Below the pieces are notes generated by a model. The model did not search any database and was not told where the DNA came from. It saw only the letters and a list, made by a program, of their open reading frames with translations. DNA of 64,000 bases from Micromonospora fulviviridis (GTDB lineage Bacteria > Actinomycetota > Actinomycetes > Mycobacteriales > Micromonosporaceae), in the NCBI RefSeq assembly GCF_014648395.1, contig NZ_BMRA01000005.1:487249-551248 (forward strand), given 5' to 3'. The stretch's first letter is position 1. Each line of letters begins with the position of its first letter. Positions 1 through 8,757 of this stretch are shown piece by piece. The translations under genes were made by a program, and so were the position numbers.

Positions 1-2
1 CG

Positions 3-2765
3 GCCGCCGCTCCGCCGCCCGGGTCGATCGTCCCGACCGGGCCGACCGGACCCGGCCTGCCGGTGGTCAACCCGGCGCCGGTGCGGAACGGCGCGCCGTC
101 GGCACTGCTCGCCGGGTGGGTGCTCGGCTGGGTCGGGCACGGCGTAGCGCTGGCCCTGGCGGCCGGCTGCGCGCTGGTGCCGCTGGTCCTCGGGCGGGCG
201 GCCGGCACCCCGCTGCTGGCCGGCGGTCCGCTGCTGGTGGTGGCGCTCGCCCTGTTCGCCGGCGCGCTGGCGGCGGGCGGCCGGACCCACCGGGCGGTCG
301 CCGCCGGGCTGCTGGTGCCGGTGCTGGCCACCGCGCTGATCCGGCCGGTCGCCGCGCTGCGCCCCGGGTTGCTGCTGCTGGCCGCGGGGATCGTGGTGCT
401 CGCGCTGGCCGGCGCGGTCCGGGCGCTGCCGGCGGGGCCGCGGACCGGCCCGCGGCTCGGCGCCTTCCTGGTGGCCGCCGGCCTGGGCCAGGTCGCCACC
501 GTCCTCAGCGGGCTGGTCGCCGCGGCCACCGCGGCCGCCGCCTTCCCGGCCTGGCAGGGCGGGCGGACCGCCCCGGTCCCGTCCTGGGGGTGGCAGCTCC
601 CGGTGGCCGTGCTGCTCACCGCCGGGGCCGTCGCCCTGCTGGTGCCCCGGGTCGCCCGGCCGCTGGCCGGGGTGGTCGGTGGCGCGCTGGCCGTGCTGGC
701 CGCACCGGCCGTGACGGCCACCCCGTGGCCGCTGGTGCTGGTCGCGGACCTGGCGGCGGCCACCGCGCTGCTGCTGGTGGTGGTCGCCCGGCCGCGCCGG
801 CGGTACCCCACCGTGGTGGTCACCGCGCTCACCGCGGCCGTCCTGCTCGGGCACGCCCTGCTGGTCTCCTGTGCCGCGCCGGCCGGCGCGGGCGCGGTGC
901 TCGCCGTCCTGGCCGCCCTCGGCGTGACCGTGGCGGCGCGGGGTCGCCGGGGCCGGGGCGCGCAGCCGGTCATCGCCGGGGTGGCGCTGGCCGTGGCGCT
1001 GGTCGCCGTGCCGGCGGGGGTGGCCGTCGCGCTGCTCGGTCTCGGCGCGCCGCCCTGGTGGCAGTTGCGCGGCGCGACGGTCGCCGTCGGGGTACCGGTG
1101 GTCGCCGTCCTCGCCGTCCGTCGCCACTGGCCCGACCTGCACGGGTACGCCTCGACCGGCCTCGCCGTGGCGCTCGCGGCGGTCGGCCTCGGGCCGCTGG
1201 TCGTACCGGGTGGGGAGCCCGTGGCGCTCTACGGCGCCGTCGGGGCGCTGCTGGCGCTGGCCGCCGGGGGCGGTGCCCGGCCCGGTCCCGCCCCGCGGGT
1301 GGTCGGCGCCGCGCTGGCCGGCCTGGCGCTGCTCGCCGCCGCCCCGGCCGCCCTCGCGGTGCTGCTGGACCTGCCGGTCCGGCCCTGGTCCGGGGTGCCC
1401 GCCGTCGAGCCCGCGCCGGCGGCGGCCCGCGCCGGGCTGGTGCTGGTGCTGCTTGGAGCGGTCGCGGCGGCGTACGCCCGGATCGCGACGGTTCCGGGTC
1501 GCCGGGCGTCGTCGGGTGCGCCGAGCGGGAGTCGCCGGGGCGGCGGCCACTGGCTGCCCGCGCTGGCCGCGCTGCCGTTCGGCGCGGTGGCCCTGCCGGT
1601 GCTGCTGGCGGCGGCCGGCGCGCCCTGGCCGGTGGTGCCCGCCCTGGTCTTCGGGACCGGGGTGGCCGCGCTGCTGCTGGCGGCGCTGGCCGGCCCGCGC
1701 CCGGCGGCGCTGCCGGTCCTGCTGCCGCTGGGGCTCGCCCTCACCGCCCTCGGGTTCGGTGGCCTCCTCGCCACCCGGGCCGGCACTCTGGCCGGGCTGG
1801 GCGTGCTGGTCGTCGCGGCGGCCGTGGCGGGGGCGGCCGGCCGGCCGGCCGAGGTCCGGCTCGCCGGCTGGCTGGGCGCCGTGGCGGCGGCCACCGGGTT
1901 CGCGGTCACCGCGGCGCTGGCCGGCGGGCTGCCGCTGCGTACCGCCGCGTTCGCGGTGCTGGCCGTCGCGGCGGTGACCCTGCACGCCACGCCGGCACTG
2001 CGCGCCCGGACCGCTGCCTCGACGGGTGGGGCGGAGGCGCGCCGGCCCGCTGAGGCGGCGGGTACGGCGCAGGGGGCCGGTCCGGTTCGGGCCGGCCGTG
2101 CGGACGGGGCGGTGGCGCTGGAGGCGGCGGCGCAGGCGGTTGCCCTGCTGGCGCTGCTGCTCACCGGTGGCGCGTTGCGGCACGCGGCGGCGGTCAGCGT
2201 GCTGTGGGGCCTGGCCGTGGCGGTCCGGGTGCTGCGCCGGGGCGAGACGCCGGCCCGGCGGTGGGGCTTCGCCGCGGTCGCGGGCGGGAGCGAACTGCTC
2301 GGCGGCTGGCTGCTGCTGGCCGCCGGCGGGGTGGCGGTGCTGGAGGCGTACACCCTGCCGGCGGCGGCACTCGCCCTCGGCGCGGGCCTGCTGGCGCTGC
2401 GGTCCCGCCCCGGGCTGAACAGCTGGCTGGCGCTCGGCCCCGGGCTCGGCGCGGCGCTGCTGCCCGGCCTCGTCTCGGTGCTGGCCGCGCCGGACCCGCA
2501 GCCGGCCCGCCGGCTGGTCCTCGGCCTGGTGGCGCTCGGCGCGGTGCTCGGCGGCGCGGCCCGGCGCTGGCAGGCGCCGGTCCTGCTGGGCGCGGCGCCC
2601 CTGGTCCCGCTGGCCCTGCACGAGCTGGCCCGGGGCTGGGACCTGCTGCCCCGCTGGATCTTCCTGGGCCTGGGCGGCCTGGCGCTGATCGCCCTCGCCG
2701 CCACCTACGAGCGGCGGCGACGCGATCTGGCCCGGCTGCGGGCCGCCGTGGGCGGGATGAGGTAG
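3..2765 (+). CDS. Large multi-pass membrane protein, 5'-truncated by the window edge
   Basis: The frame is open from the first complete codon with no stop, so the gene almost certainly starts before the window; the first in-window start is a GTG at 63. The visible part (about 920 residues) is almost wholly hydrophobic, built of Ala/Leu/Val/Gly-rich membrane segments with only short polar links such as the Arg-rich stretch before 800 and a charged loop around 2000-2100. The first residues are Pro/Gly-rich, like a linker after an upstream soluble domain. Actinobacterial proteins of this composition are often named SCO7613 C-terminal-domain membrane proteins and can carry an N-terminal zinc ribbon; that assignment is from general resemblance only. 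No catalytic motif is visible. It ends with TAG, and about 120 bases separate it from the desaturase gene. Function unknown. Confidence 0.75.
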   Translation, partial: AAAPPPGSIVPTGPTGPGLPVVNPAPVRNGAPSALLAGWVLGWVGHGVALALAAGCALVPLVLGRAAGTPLLAGGPLLVVALALFAGALAAGGRTHRAVAAGLLVPVLATALIRPVAALRPGLLLLAAGIVVLALAGAVRALPAGPRTGPRLGAFLVAAGLGQVATVLSGLVAAATAAAAFPAWQGGRTAPVPSWGWQLPVAVLLTAGAVALLVPRVARPLAGVVGGALAVLAAPAVTATPWPLVLVADLAAATALLLVVVARPRRRYPTVVVTALTAAVLLGHALLVSCAAPAGAGAVLAVLAALGVTVAARGRRGRGAQPVIAGVALAVALVAVPAGVAVALLGLGAPPWWQLRGATVAVGVPVVAVLAVRRHWPDLHGYASTGLAVALAAVGLGPLVVPGGEPVALYGAVGALLALAAGGGARPGPAPRVVGAALAGLALLAAAPAALAVLLDLPVRPWSGVPAVEPAPAAARAGLVLVLLGAVAAAYARIATVPGRRASSGAPSGSRRGGGHWLPALAALPFGAVALPVLLAAAGAPWPVVPALVFGTGVAALLLAALAGPRPAALPVLLPLGLALTALGFGGLLATRAGTLAGLGVLVVAAAVAGAAGRPAEVRLAGWLGAVAAATGFAVTAALAGGLPLRTAAFAVLAVAAVTLHATPALRARTAASTGGAEARRPAEAAGTAQGAGPVRAGRADGAVALEAAAQAVALLALLLTGGALRHAAAVSVLWGLAVAVRVLRRGETPARRWGFAAVAGGSELLGGWLLLAAGGVAVLEAYTLPAAALALGAGLLALRSRPGLNSWLALGPGLGAALLPGLVSVLAAPDPQPARRLVLGLVALGAVLGGAARRWQAPVLLGAAPLVPLALHELARGWDLLPRWIFLGLGGLALIALAATYERRRRDLARLRAAVGGMR

Positions 2766-2885
2766 GGGTAGCACCACCCCGGGCTGGGGGGTTGCCAGGA
2801 TTACCCAGCGCGATCAATCCGCGCAGAATCGGTTACGCAGAGTCGCGCCGCCGGCGTGGCCACCCAACCGAGGAGCGGGGATCGG

Positions 2886-3938
2886 ATGACCTCATCGACG
2901 TTGACGGCGCCGGCGGCACGGCGGGGCAGCGACTACGCGCGGCTGTCCCGCCGGGTCGCCGCCGCGGGCCTGTTCGACCGGCGACCCGGCCGGTACGCGG
3001 CCCGGATCGGGATCACCCTGGGCGCCTTCCTGGCCGGCTGGGCCGTGGTGGTGGCGGTCGGCGACTCCTGGTGGCAGGTGCCGTTGGCGGCGCTCATGGC
3101 GGTGGCCACCACCCAGGTGGCGTTCCTCGGCCACGACGCCGGCCACCGGCAGATGTTCCGCCGGCGCGGCCCGAGCGAGGCAGCCGGCCTGGTCGCCGGG
3201 AACCTCGCGGTCGGGCTGAGCTACGGCTGGTGGGTCGACAAGCACAACCGGCACCACGCCAACCCCAACCACGCCGACGAGGACCCCGACGTCGGGGCGG
3301 GCGCGCTGGTCTGGACGTACGAGCAGGCGACGGCGACCCGGGGCGTGAGCCGGTGGATGGCCCGGCGGCAGGCGTGGCTGTTCTTCCCGCTGCTGCTGCT
3401 GGAAGGGCTGGCGCTGCACGTGGCCAGCGTGCGGGCGCTGGTCGGCCGGGAGCCGGACGGCCGGTGGCGCACCCCGGTCCGGCACCGCGCCGTGGAGGGG
3501 CTGCTGCTCGTGGCGCACGCCGTCGGCTACCTGGGCCTGCTGTTCGCCGTGATGTCGCCCGGCAAGGCGCTGCTCTTCGCGGCCGTCCACCAGGGGCTGT
3601 GGGGGCTCTACATGGGCTGTGCCTTCGCCCCGAACCACAAGGGCATGCCGATGCTCACGGCCGAGGACGACCTGGACTTCCTGCGCAAGCAGGTGCTCAC
3701 CTCGCGCAACGTCTGCGGCGGGCGGTTCGTCGACGTGGCGCTGGGGGCGCTCAACTACCAGATCGAGCACCACCTCTTCCCGAACATGCCCCGGGCCAAC
3801 CTGCGGCGGGCCCGGCCGATCGTCCGCGCCTACTGCGCCGAGCAGGGCATCCCGTACGCGGAGACCGGGCTGGTCGAGTCCTACCGGCAGGCGCTCGCGC
3901 ACCTGCACGAGGTGGGCCGCCCGTTGCGGCAGGGCTGA
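2886..3938 (+). CDS. Membrane fatty acid desaturase (acyl-CoA/acyl-lipid type)
   Basis: This 350-residue integral membrane di-iron enzyme should introduce a double bond into a fatty acyl chain at the cytoplasmic membrane, using O2 and reduced electron carriers. All three histidine boxes are visible: HDAGH at about residues 83-87, HNRHH at about 120-124, and QIEHH followed by LFP at about 292-296. The Gln-led third box resembles the front-end and delta-6-like branch. Membrane segments fall between the boxes, near residues 45-80 and 150-240. I start it at the ATG at 2886 because a GAGGAGCGGGG ribosome site lies just upstream; an in-frame ATG at 2856 lacks one. No ferredoxin or reductase gene is adjacent, so the electron donor is not evident. 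Regiospecificity cannot be read from the sequence. Confidence 0.92.
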   Translation: MTSSTLTAPAARRGSDYARLSRRVAAAGLFDRRPGRYAARIGITLGAFLAGWAVVVAVGDSWWQVPLAALMAVATTQVAFLGHDAGHRQMFRRRGPSEAAGLVAGNLAVGLSYGWWVDKHNRHHANPNHADEDPDVGAGALVWTYEQATATRGVSRWMARRQAWLFFPLLLLEGLALHVASVRALVGREPDGRWRTPVRHRAVEGLLLVAHAVGYLGLLFAVMSPGKALLFAAVHQGLWGLYMGCAFAPNHKGMPMLTAEDDLDFLRKQVLTSRNVCGGRFVDVALGALNYQIEHHLFPNMPRANLRRARPIVRAYCAEQGIPYAETGLVESYRQALAHLHEVGRPLRQG

Positions 3939-4013
3939 GCCGGTCGGCCCGGCCGGCGAGCGGCGAGGGTCGATTTCCGGCGTGCGTCGAGCAGCGCCGA
4001 TCCGCCGTGCCGG

Positions 4014-4019
4014 TAGGGT
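4014..4019 (+). promoter_or_regulatory. -10 box placing transcription start at the ATG at 4026
   Basis: The hexamer TAGGGT ends six bases before the ATG at 4026. This is the spacing that gives leaderless mRNAs in actinobacteria. No convincing -35 hexamer is visible. Confidence 0.5.
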
Positions 4020-4025
4020 CGTCGC

Positions 4026-4121
4026 ATGGCAGACCTGCTCACCGCGACGGCGGTGCGAGCCGAGGCGGGGCGGCCGGACCCGACCCGGCGTACCGACGAC
4101 ACCGTCCGGAGCGCGGCATGA
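4026..4121 (+). CDS. Putative 31-residue leaderless upstream ORF coupled to the FHA gene
   Basis: An ATG sits six bases after a TAGGGT box, so transcript and ORF would start together without a Shine-Dalgarno site. The ORF runs 31 codons and its TGA overlaps the ATG of the FHA gene by the ATGA arrangement, which usually means translational coupling. The peptide (starting MADLLTATAV, then Arg/Asp-rich) has no recognised domain and no membrane segment. It could be a real small protein, a device that sets translation of the FHA gene, or chance; the exact promoter spacing and the exact overlap both argue against chance. Not assigned to any family. Confidence 0.45.
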   Translation: MADLLTATAVRAEAGRPDPTRRTDDTVRSAA

Positions 4122-5266
4122 GATTCGAGATCAGCAAGGTGCTGGACGCCATCGAGGGTCGGGTCTGCACCGATCCCTCGCTGGCGCGGGCGGTGGTCGA
4201 CCTGGCCGAGGTGATCCGCTGGCAGGACCTGGACGGCGGCCGGCCGGCCAGCCTGCTGCGGCTCGGCATGGTGATCGACGCGCTGTCCCGGCAGATGGAG
4301 GAGGACAGCGTCCCGGTCTACGCGATCGTGCACCGGGCCCTGCTCTCCGACGCGGACCTGACCTCCAACGAGCGGATGGTGGTCCGGCGCTGGGCCGACG
4401 ACGGCCTCGTCGAGGTGCTCGACCAGCCCGGCGACCGGATGCTGGAGGTGGCCGACCTGCTCGGCCTGCCGGTGCTCAGCCGGGTCCGGTTCGACGGGCT
4501 GGGCGGCCGGTGGCCGTGGCTCGGCCAGGCCGGCCGGGTGCTCGCCCCGGTGCCCGGCGCCGGCGGCCCGGTCTTCATCGCGCACGTCGGCGGCGGGCAG
4601 ACCCCGACCTCCGGCAGCCGCTCGCCGGTCGGCGCGAAGCTGCTCGCCCGGCAGTGGCGCTGCCCCGAGCCGGGCTGCGCGCTGTTCGGCGGCGGTGGGG
4701 GCGGGGGCGCCTTCGCCGACCTGGCCCGGGTGGACCGCGCCCCGGCCGGGCAGCCGCCACCCACGGTGCGCAACGGCGTACCGACCTGCCCCCGGCACGG
4801 CGCCCGGCTCGGCGACGCCGGGCCGCGGCCGCGTACCGCGGTGCTGGCGGTGCGGATCGGCGGACTGGTCCGGCGGCGGTTCGTGCTCACCGAGACCCAG
4901 CCGGTGCTGGTCGGGCGGGCGCCGGACGCCACCGGCGGCGTCGTGCTCGGCCAGTGGCTCAACGACGAGGCGCGGCGCTGGATCAGCCGCAGCCACGTCC
5001 GGTTCGAGCTGCGTGTGGGTGAGGTGATCGTGACCGACACCAGCACCAACGGCTCGGGCGTACGGCCGGGCGGCTCGATGGCCGAGCCGGACCGGATCGT
5101 GCTGGCCCCGCAGCAGTCCCGGGTGCTGGGCGAGGGTGACCTCGTCGAGCTCTACCCGGGCGTGCAGATCGGCCGCGCCGACGAGGTGACCAGCGACGCG
5201 AAGTTCAGCCCCACCTCGGTGATGGCCGAGGCGCCGACCATGGCGATGCGGCTGCCGCGTCCCTGA
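4118..5266 (+). CDS. FHA-domain protein with Cys-rich middle segment
   Basis: This 382-residue cytoplasmic protein ends in a forkhead-associated domain (about residues 250-365), a phosphothreonine-binding module that docks onto Ser/Thr-kinase substrates. The FHA hallmarks are present: GRA near 265, Arg-Ser-His at 291-293 and Thr-Asn-Gly at 310-312. The N-terminal 170 residues are helical and contain no motif I can name. Between them lie CPEPGC (Cys182, Cys187) and Cys224-Pro-Arg-His227, possible ligands of a small zinc site, separated by a poly-glycine run. The ATG at 4118 overlaps the stop of the 31-codon upstream ORF; there is no good separate ribosome site, consistent with coupling. A strong hairpin follows the gene. 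No kinase gene is in the window, so the partner is unknown. Confidence 0.88.
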   Translation: MRFEISKVLDAIEGRVCTDPSLARAVVDLAEVIRWQDLDGGRPASLLRLGMVIDALSRQMEEDSVPVYAIVHRALLSDADLTSNERMVVRRWADDGLVEVLDQPGDRMLEVADLLGLPVLSRVRFDGLGGRWPWLGQAGRVLAPVPGAGGPVFIAHVGGGQTPTSGSRSPVGAKLLARQWRCPEPGCALFGGGGGGGAFADLARVDRAPAGQPPPTVRNGVPTCPRHGARLGDAGPRPRTAVLAVRIGGLVRRRFVLTETQPVLVGRAPDATGGVVLGQWLNDEARRWISRSHVRFELRVGEVIVTDTSTNGSGVRPGGSMAEPDRIVLAPQQSRVLGEGDLVELYPGVQIGRADEVTSDAKFSPTSVMAEAPTMAMRLPRP

Positions 5267-5280
5267 CGCGACACGAAAGA

Positions 5281-5313
5281 AGGGCGCCGGGACCGTCGTG
5301 GTCCCGGCGCCCT
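5281..5313. terminator. Bidirectional hairpin terminator between FHA gene and rocD
   Basis: A 14-bp perfect stem (5281-5294 with 5300-5313, five-base loop) lies between two convergent genes. An A-rich run just before it becomes a T-rich run on the minus strand, so it can serve rocD as well. Confidence 0.8.
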
Positions 5314-5330
5314 CTCCTCAGGTACGCGGA

Positions 5331-6544
<1,214 letters not shown>

Positions 6545-6548
<4 letters not shown>

Positions 6549-7366
6549 TTGATTGCCTTTCCCTGACGGAGTCGCAACGTGCAGCACTTCGGTCCGCCGC
6601 CGGCCTTGCGAAGCTCGGACAGGTCGACACCGATGGTCTCGTAGCCCCGGTCGCGCAGCTTCGCGGCCAGGTCGGTGGCCTGCGCGGGCAGCACCACGTG
6701 CCGCCCGTCGCTGACCGCGTTCAGCCCCAGCACCTCGGCGTCGGCCATGGTGGCGTGGACCGCGTCCGGGAAGAGCCGGCGAAGCACCGCCTGGCTGCCC
6801 GGGGAGAACGCCTCCGGCAGGTACGCCACGGTCCGCTCGTCGAGCACGGTGAGCGCGGTGTCCAGGTGGTAGAAGCGCGCGTCCACCAGCTGCATGGTGA
6901 TCACCGGGTAGCCGAAGACCTCCTGGAGCTGCGCGTGCGAGGCGTGCGCGGTGCGGAACCCGGTGCCGGCGAGCAGGTGGTCGCCGACCAGCAGGACGTC
7001 GCCCTCACCCTCGTTGACGTGCTTCGGGTCGTACATCTCGAAGCCGGCGGCCTCGAACCAGGCCCGGTAGGCGGGCGCCTCGTCGGCGCGCTGCGGGTCG
7101 CGGAACTGCACCGCCATGGCCTTGCCGTCGATCACCGTGCCACCGTTGGCCGCGAAGACCATGTCCGGCAGGCCGACGACCGGGTCGATCAGCTCGACCT
7201 CGTGGCCCAGGTCGAGGTAGGTCTGGCGGAGCTGCTCCCACTGCCGGATCGCCAGGTCGGCGTCGACCGGGGCGGTGGGGTCCATCCACGGGTTGATCGC
7301 GTAGTCGACGGCGAAGTACGTCGGCCGGCACATCAAGAAGCGCTGGCGGGTGGCGTCCATCGTCAT
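6545..7366 (-). CDS. Guanidino-group hydrolase (DDAH / arginine dihydrolase-like)
   Basis: A 273-residue enzyme of the pentein (amidinotransferase) superfamily. The C-terminal nucleophile is in PKCCTL (Cys261 or Cys262), and the substrate-binding segments INPWM and PDMVFAANG lie near residues 25 and 67-75. Such genes are usually labelled dimethylargininase (ddaH). However, the Asn in FAANG (Asn74) sits where the cyanobacterial arginine dihydrolases AgrE/ArgZ carry their essential Asn71 (from memory of that literature). Those enzymes make ornithine plus ammonia directly, which would feed the coupled rocD product better than citrulline would. I therefore favour arginine dihydrolase, but the sequence alone does not settle it. 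The ATG at 7366 has GGGAG six bases upstream; longer in-frame starts up to 7456 are not supported. Confidence 0.88.
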
Positions 7367-7429
7367 GTCGTGCTCCCAGGGGTCGGGCGCGCCCGGCCAC
7401 CGTGGCCCACGGGCTGGCGCCGTGGTCCA

Positions 7430-7435
7430 ACGGTA
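7430..7435 (-). promoter_or_regulatory. -10 box for the ddaH-like/rocD operon
   Basis: Read on the minus strand this is TACCGT, giving a start of transcription near 7423 and a leader of about 57 bases before the ATG at 7366. The -35 position abuts the left arm of the 16-bp inverted repeat at 7455-7470. Confidence 0.4.
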
Positions 7436-7454
7436 TGCGGCCCGGGCCGACGAC

Positions 7455-7527
7455 ATCCACCGCGAGAAGTTGCGTACGGCGACGGATCGTTGCGTCTGGC
7501 CTACTTCTCGCGGTGGATCGTTGCGTC
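7455..7527. promoter_or_regulatory. Probable operator region: 16-bp inverted repeat plus three phased GTTGCGT repeats
   Basis: ATCCACCGCGAGAAGT at 7455-7470 is repeated as its exact reverse complement at 7503-7518. GTTGCGT occurs at 7469, 7489 and 7520, spacings of 20 and 31 bases, that is about two and three helical turns. The last two copies lie inside a longer direct repeat, GGATCGTTGCGTC (7484-7496 and 7515-7527). The region lies just upstream of the promoter of the arginine-catabolism operon. Phased repeats of this kind suit an oligomeric regulator; Lrp/AsnC-type control of rocD genes is known elsewhere, but the regulator here is not identified and no such gene is in the window. Confidence 0.6.
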
Positions 7528-7534
7528 CACGTGC

Positions 7535-8173
7535 TCAGCCGCGCTCCACGCCCAGGTGCACCCGCCGGTGCCCCGGCCGCTCGATCTCGTCGAGCAGGGC
7601 CAGCGCCAGGTCCGCGTACGTGATCCGGCTCGCGGCCCGGGCCGGGGCGAACCGGTACCGGCCCGCGGGCGTCCCGCCGTGGTCGAAGTCGCCGGCCGGG
7701 CTGAGCACCAGCCAGTCGGCGTCCGCCCCCTCCCGGCGCAGCACCTCGGTCCCGGCCGCGTGCCCCAGGTAGAAGTCCCGGTACTCCCGCGGGTAGTCCG
7801 GCGTGTCCATGAGCGGCACGCCGTCCGCCGTCGGGAGCACCGAGGCCAGCCCGACCACCACGAGCCGGGCCGTCCCGGCCCGACGCGACCCGGCGAGCGC
7901 GGCCCGGGCCGCCGCCGGGAAGAAGACGTCCGGTGGCGCGGCCAGGTCGGCGGCGGCGTGCACCGCCGCGTCGTGCCCGGCCATCAGGCCGGCGACCTGA
8001 TCGGCGTCGGTGATGTCGCCGGCGGTCACCCGCACCCCGCTGTCGGCCGTCAGGTCCGCGTGGCGGGCCGGGTCGCGGACCACGGCGGTCACCTCGTGGC
8101 CCCGGTCACGGGCCGCCCCGACCGTCGCCCGGCCGGCCCGGCCGCCGGCCCCGAAGACGATGATCCTGCTCAT
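7535..8173 (-). CDS. NAD(P)-dependent oxidoreductase, atypical SDR (NmrA-like)
   Basis: This 212-residue protein has the Rossmann dinucleotide-binding signature GAGGRAG at residues 8-14 and the overall build of atypical short-chain dehydrogenases (NmrA/BVR-B-like), which lack the classical Tyr-x3-Lys pair. It is probably a cytoplasmic NAD(P)H-binding reductase; the substrate is unknown. The ATG at 8173 has AGGAGAGG seven bases upstream. It is divergent from an HxlR-family regulator, the usual arrangement for a redox- or electrophile-induced reductase. The shared 100-bp region carries an inverted repeat overlapping both promoters, so this gene is probably the main target of that regulator. Confidence 0.85.
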   Translation of the reverse strand: MSRIIVFGAGGRAGRATVGAARDRGHEVTAVVRDPARHADLTADSGVRVTAGDITDADQVAGLMAGHDAAVHAAADLAAPPDVFFPAAARAALAGSRRAGTARLVVVGLASVLPTADGVPLMDTPDYPREYRDFYLGHAAGTEVLRREGADADWLVLSPAGDFDHGGTPAGRYRFAPARAASRITYADLALALLDEIERPGHRRVHLGVERG

Positions 8174-8227
8174 CGACGTACCTCTCCTCGTCGTCCTGGC
8201 CGGCGGGGTCGCCGGCCGTCCGCGCGG

Positions 8228-8271
8228 ACGCTATCCGGCGGCCCGGTTTCCACCCGGATACCGACTACGGT
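8228..8271. promoter_or_regulatory. Divergent promoters with shared inverted-repeat operator (reductase / HxlR)
   Basis: TATCCGG (8232-8238) and its reverse complement CCGGATA (8254-8260) form a dyad. Its left arm overlaps a minus-strand -10 box TAGCGT (8233-8228), and its right arm lies within the promoter of the plus-strand gene, whose -10 TACGGT is at 8266-8271. A protein bound to the dyad would cover both promoters. The HxlR product encoded next to it is the obvious candidate. Confidence 0.6.
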
Positions 8272-8277
8272 GGGCGG

Positions 8278-8640
8278 ATGGCCGCGCCGCTGGACCCGGA
8301 GATGTTCGACGAGCTCTGCCCCTCGGACCTGTCGCCGATCCGGTTCGGGGACAAGTGGGCCGGCATGGTGGTCCGCTGCCTGGAGGACGGGCCCCGCCGC
8401 TTCTCCGAGCTGCGGGTGCCGCTGCGCGGCGTCACCGCCAAGGTGCTGACCCGGTCGCTGCGCCGGCTCGAAGCCGACGGGCTGGTCCGGCGGGCCGCGC
8501 TGGCCGGGCGGGTCGAGTACGCGCTCACCCCGCTGGGGCGCAGCCTGCTCGGCCCGATGGATGTCGCCTGCGCCTGGGCCCGGGAGCACTGGGAGGAACT
8601 GCTCGACGCCCGCGACGGCGTGGCCACGGCCGCCGACTGA
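8278..8640 (+). CDS. HxlR-family winged-helix transcriptional regulator
   Basis: A 120-residue DNA-binding protein with the HxlR layout: an N-terminal conserved Cys (Cys14, in LCPSDLSPI), then the IRFGDKWAG-like segment, a winged helix with FSELR, and TRSLRRLEADGLVRR as the recognition region. HxlR proteins often sense electrophiles or oxidants through this cysteine. The ATG lies six bases after the TACGGT box, so the mRNA is probably leaderless. It is divergent from the NmrA-like reductase and likely controls both that gene and itself through the inverted repeat in between. A long hairpin terminator follows the stop. Confidence 0.9.
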   Translation: MAAPLDPEMFDELCPSDLSPIRFGDKWAGMVVRCLEDGPRRFSELRVPLRGVTAKVLTRSLRRLEADGLVRRAALAGRVEYALTPLGRSLLGPMDVACAWAREHWEELLDARDGVATAAD

Positions 8641-8652
8641 CCCCGGACATAC

Positions 8653-8681
8653 TTCGGGGGCGGCGAACCGCCGCCCCCGAA
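8653..8681. terminator. Hairpin terminator between two convergent genes
   Basis: A 13-bp perfect stem (8653-8665 with 8669-8681, loop AAC) sits just after the HxlR gene and before the 3' end of the minus-strand gene ending at 8758. Confidence 0.75.
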
Positions 8682-8757
8682 AGAGGTTGCCCGGCTGGTG
8701 AACCACCAGAGCTGATCGGGCGTGCCGGCGCTGCGCCGGCGACCGGGAAACTGCCCG

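Noticed and set aside
1229..2704. Long open frames on the minus strand and in other frames across the first membrane protein
   Set aside because: In DNA this GC-rich, stops are rare in every frame. The proteins are Ala/Arg/Pro/Ser-rich without domains, while the chosen frame has membrane-segment structure and G/C at third positions.
6549..6587. Longer start of rocD at the ATG at 6587
   Set aside because: It would overlap the hydrolase gene by 43 bases and lacks a ribosome site. The GTG at 6548 forms a GTGA overlap and gives the usual length.
7400..7450. Possible tRNA-like segment upstream of the arginine operon
   Set aside because: No cloverleaf can be formed; acceptor and T-arms are missing.
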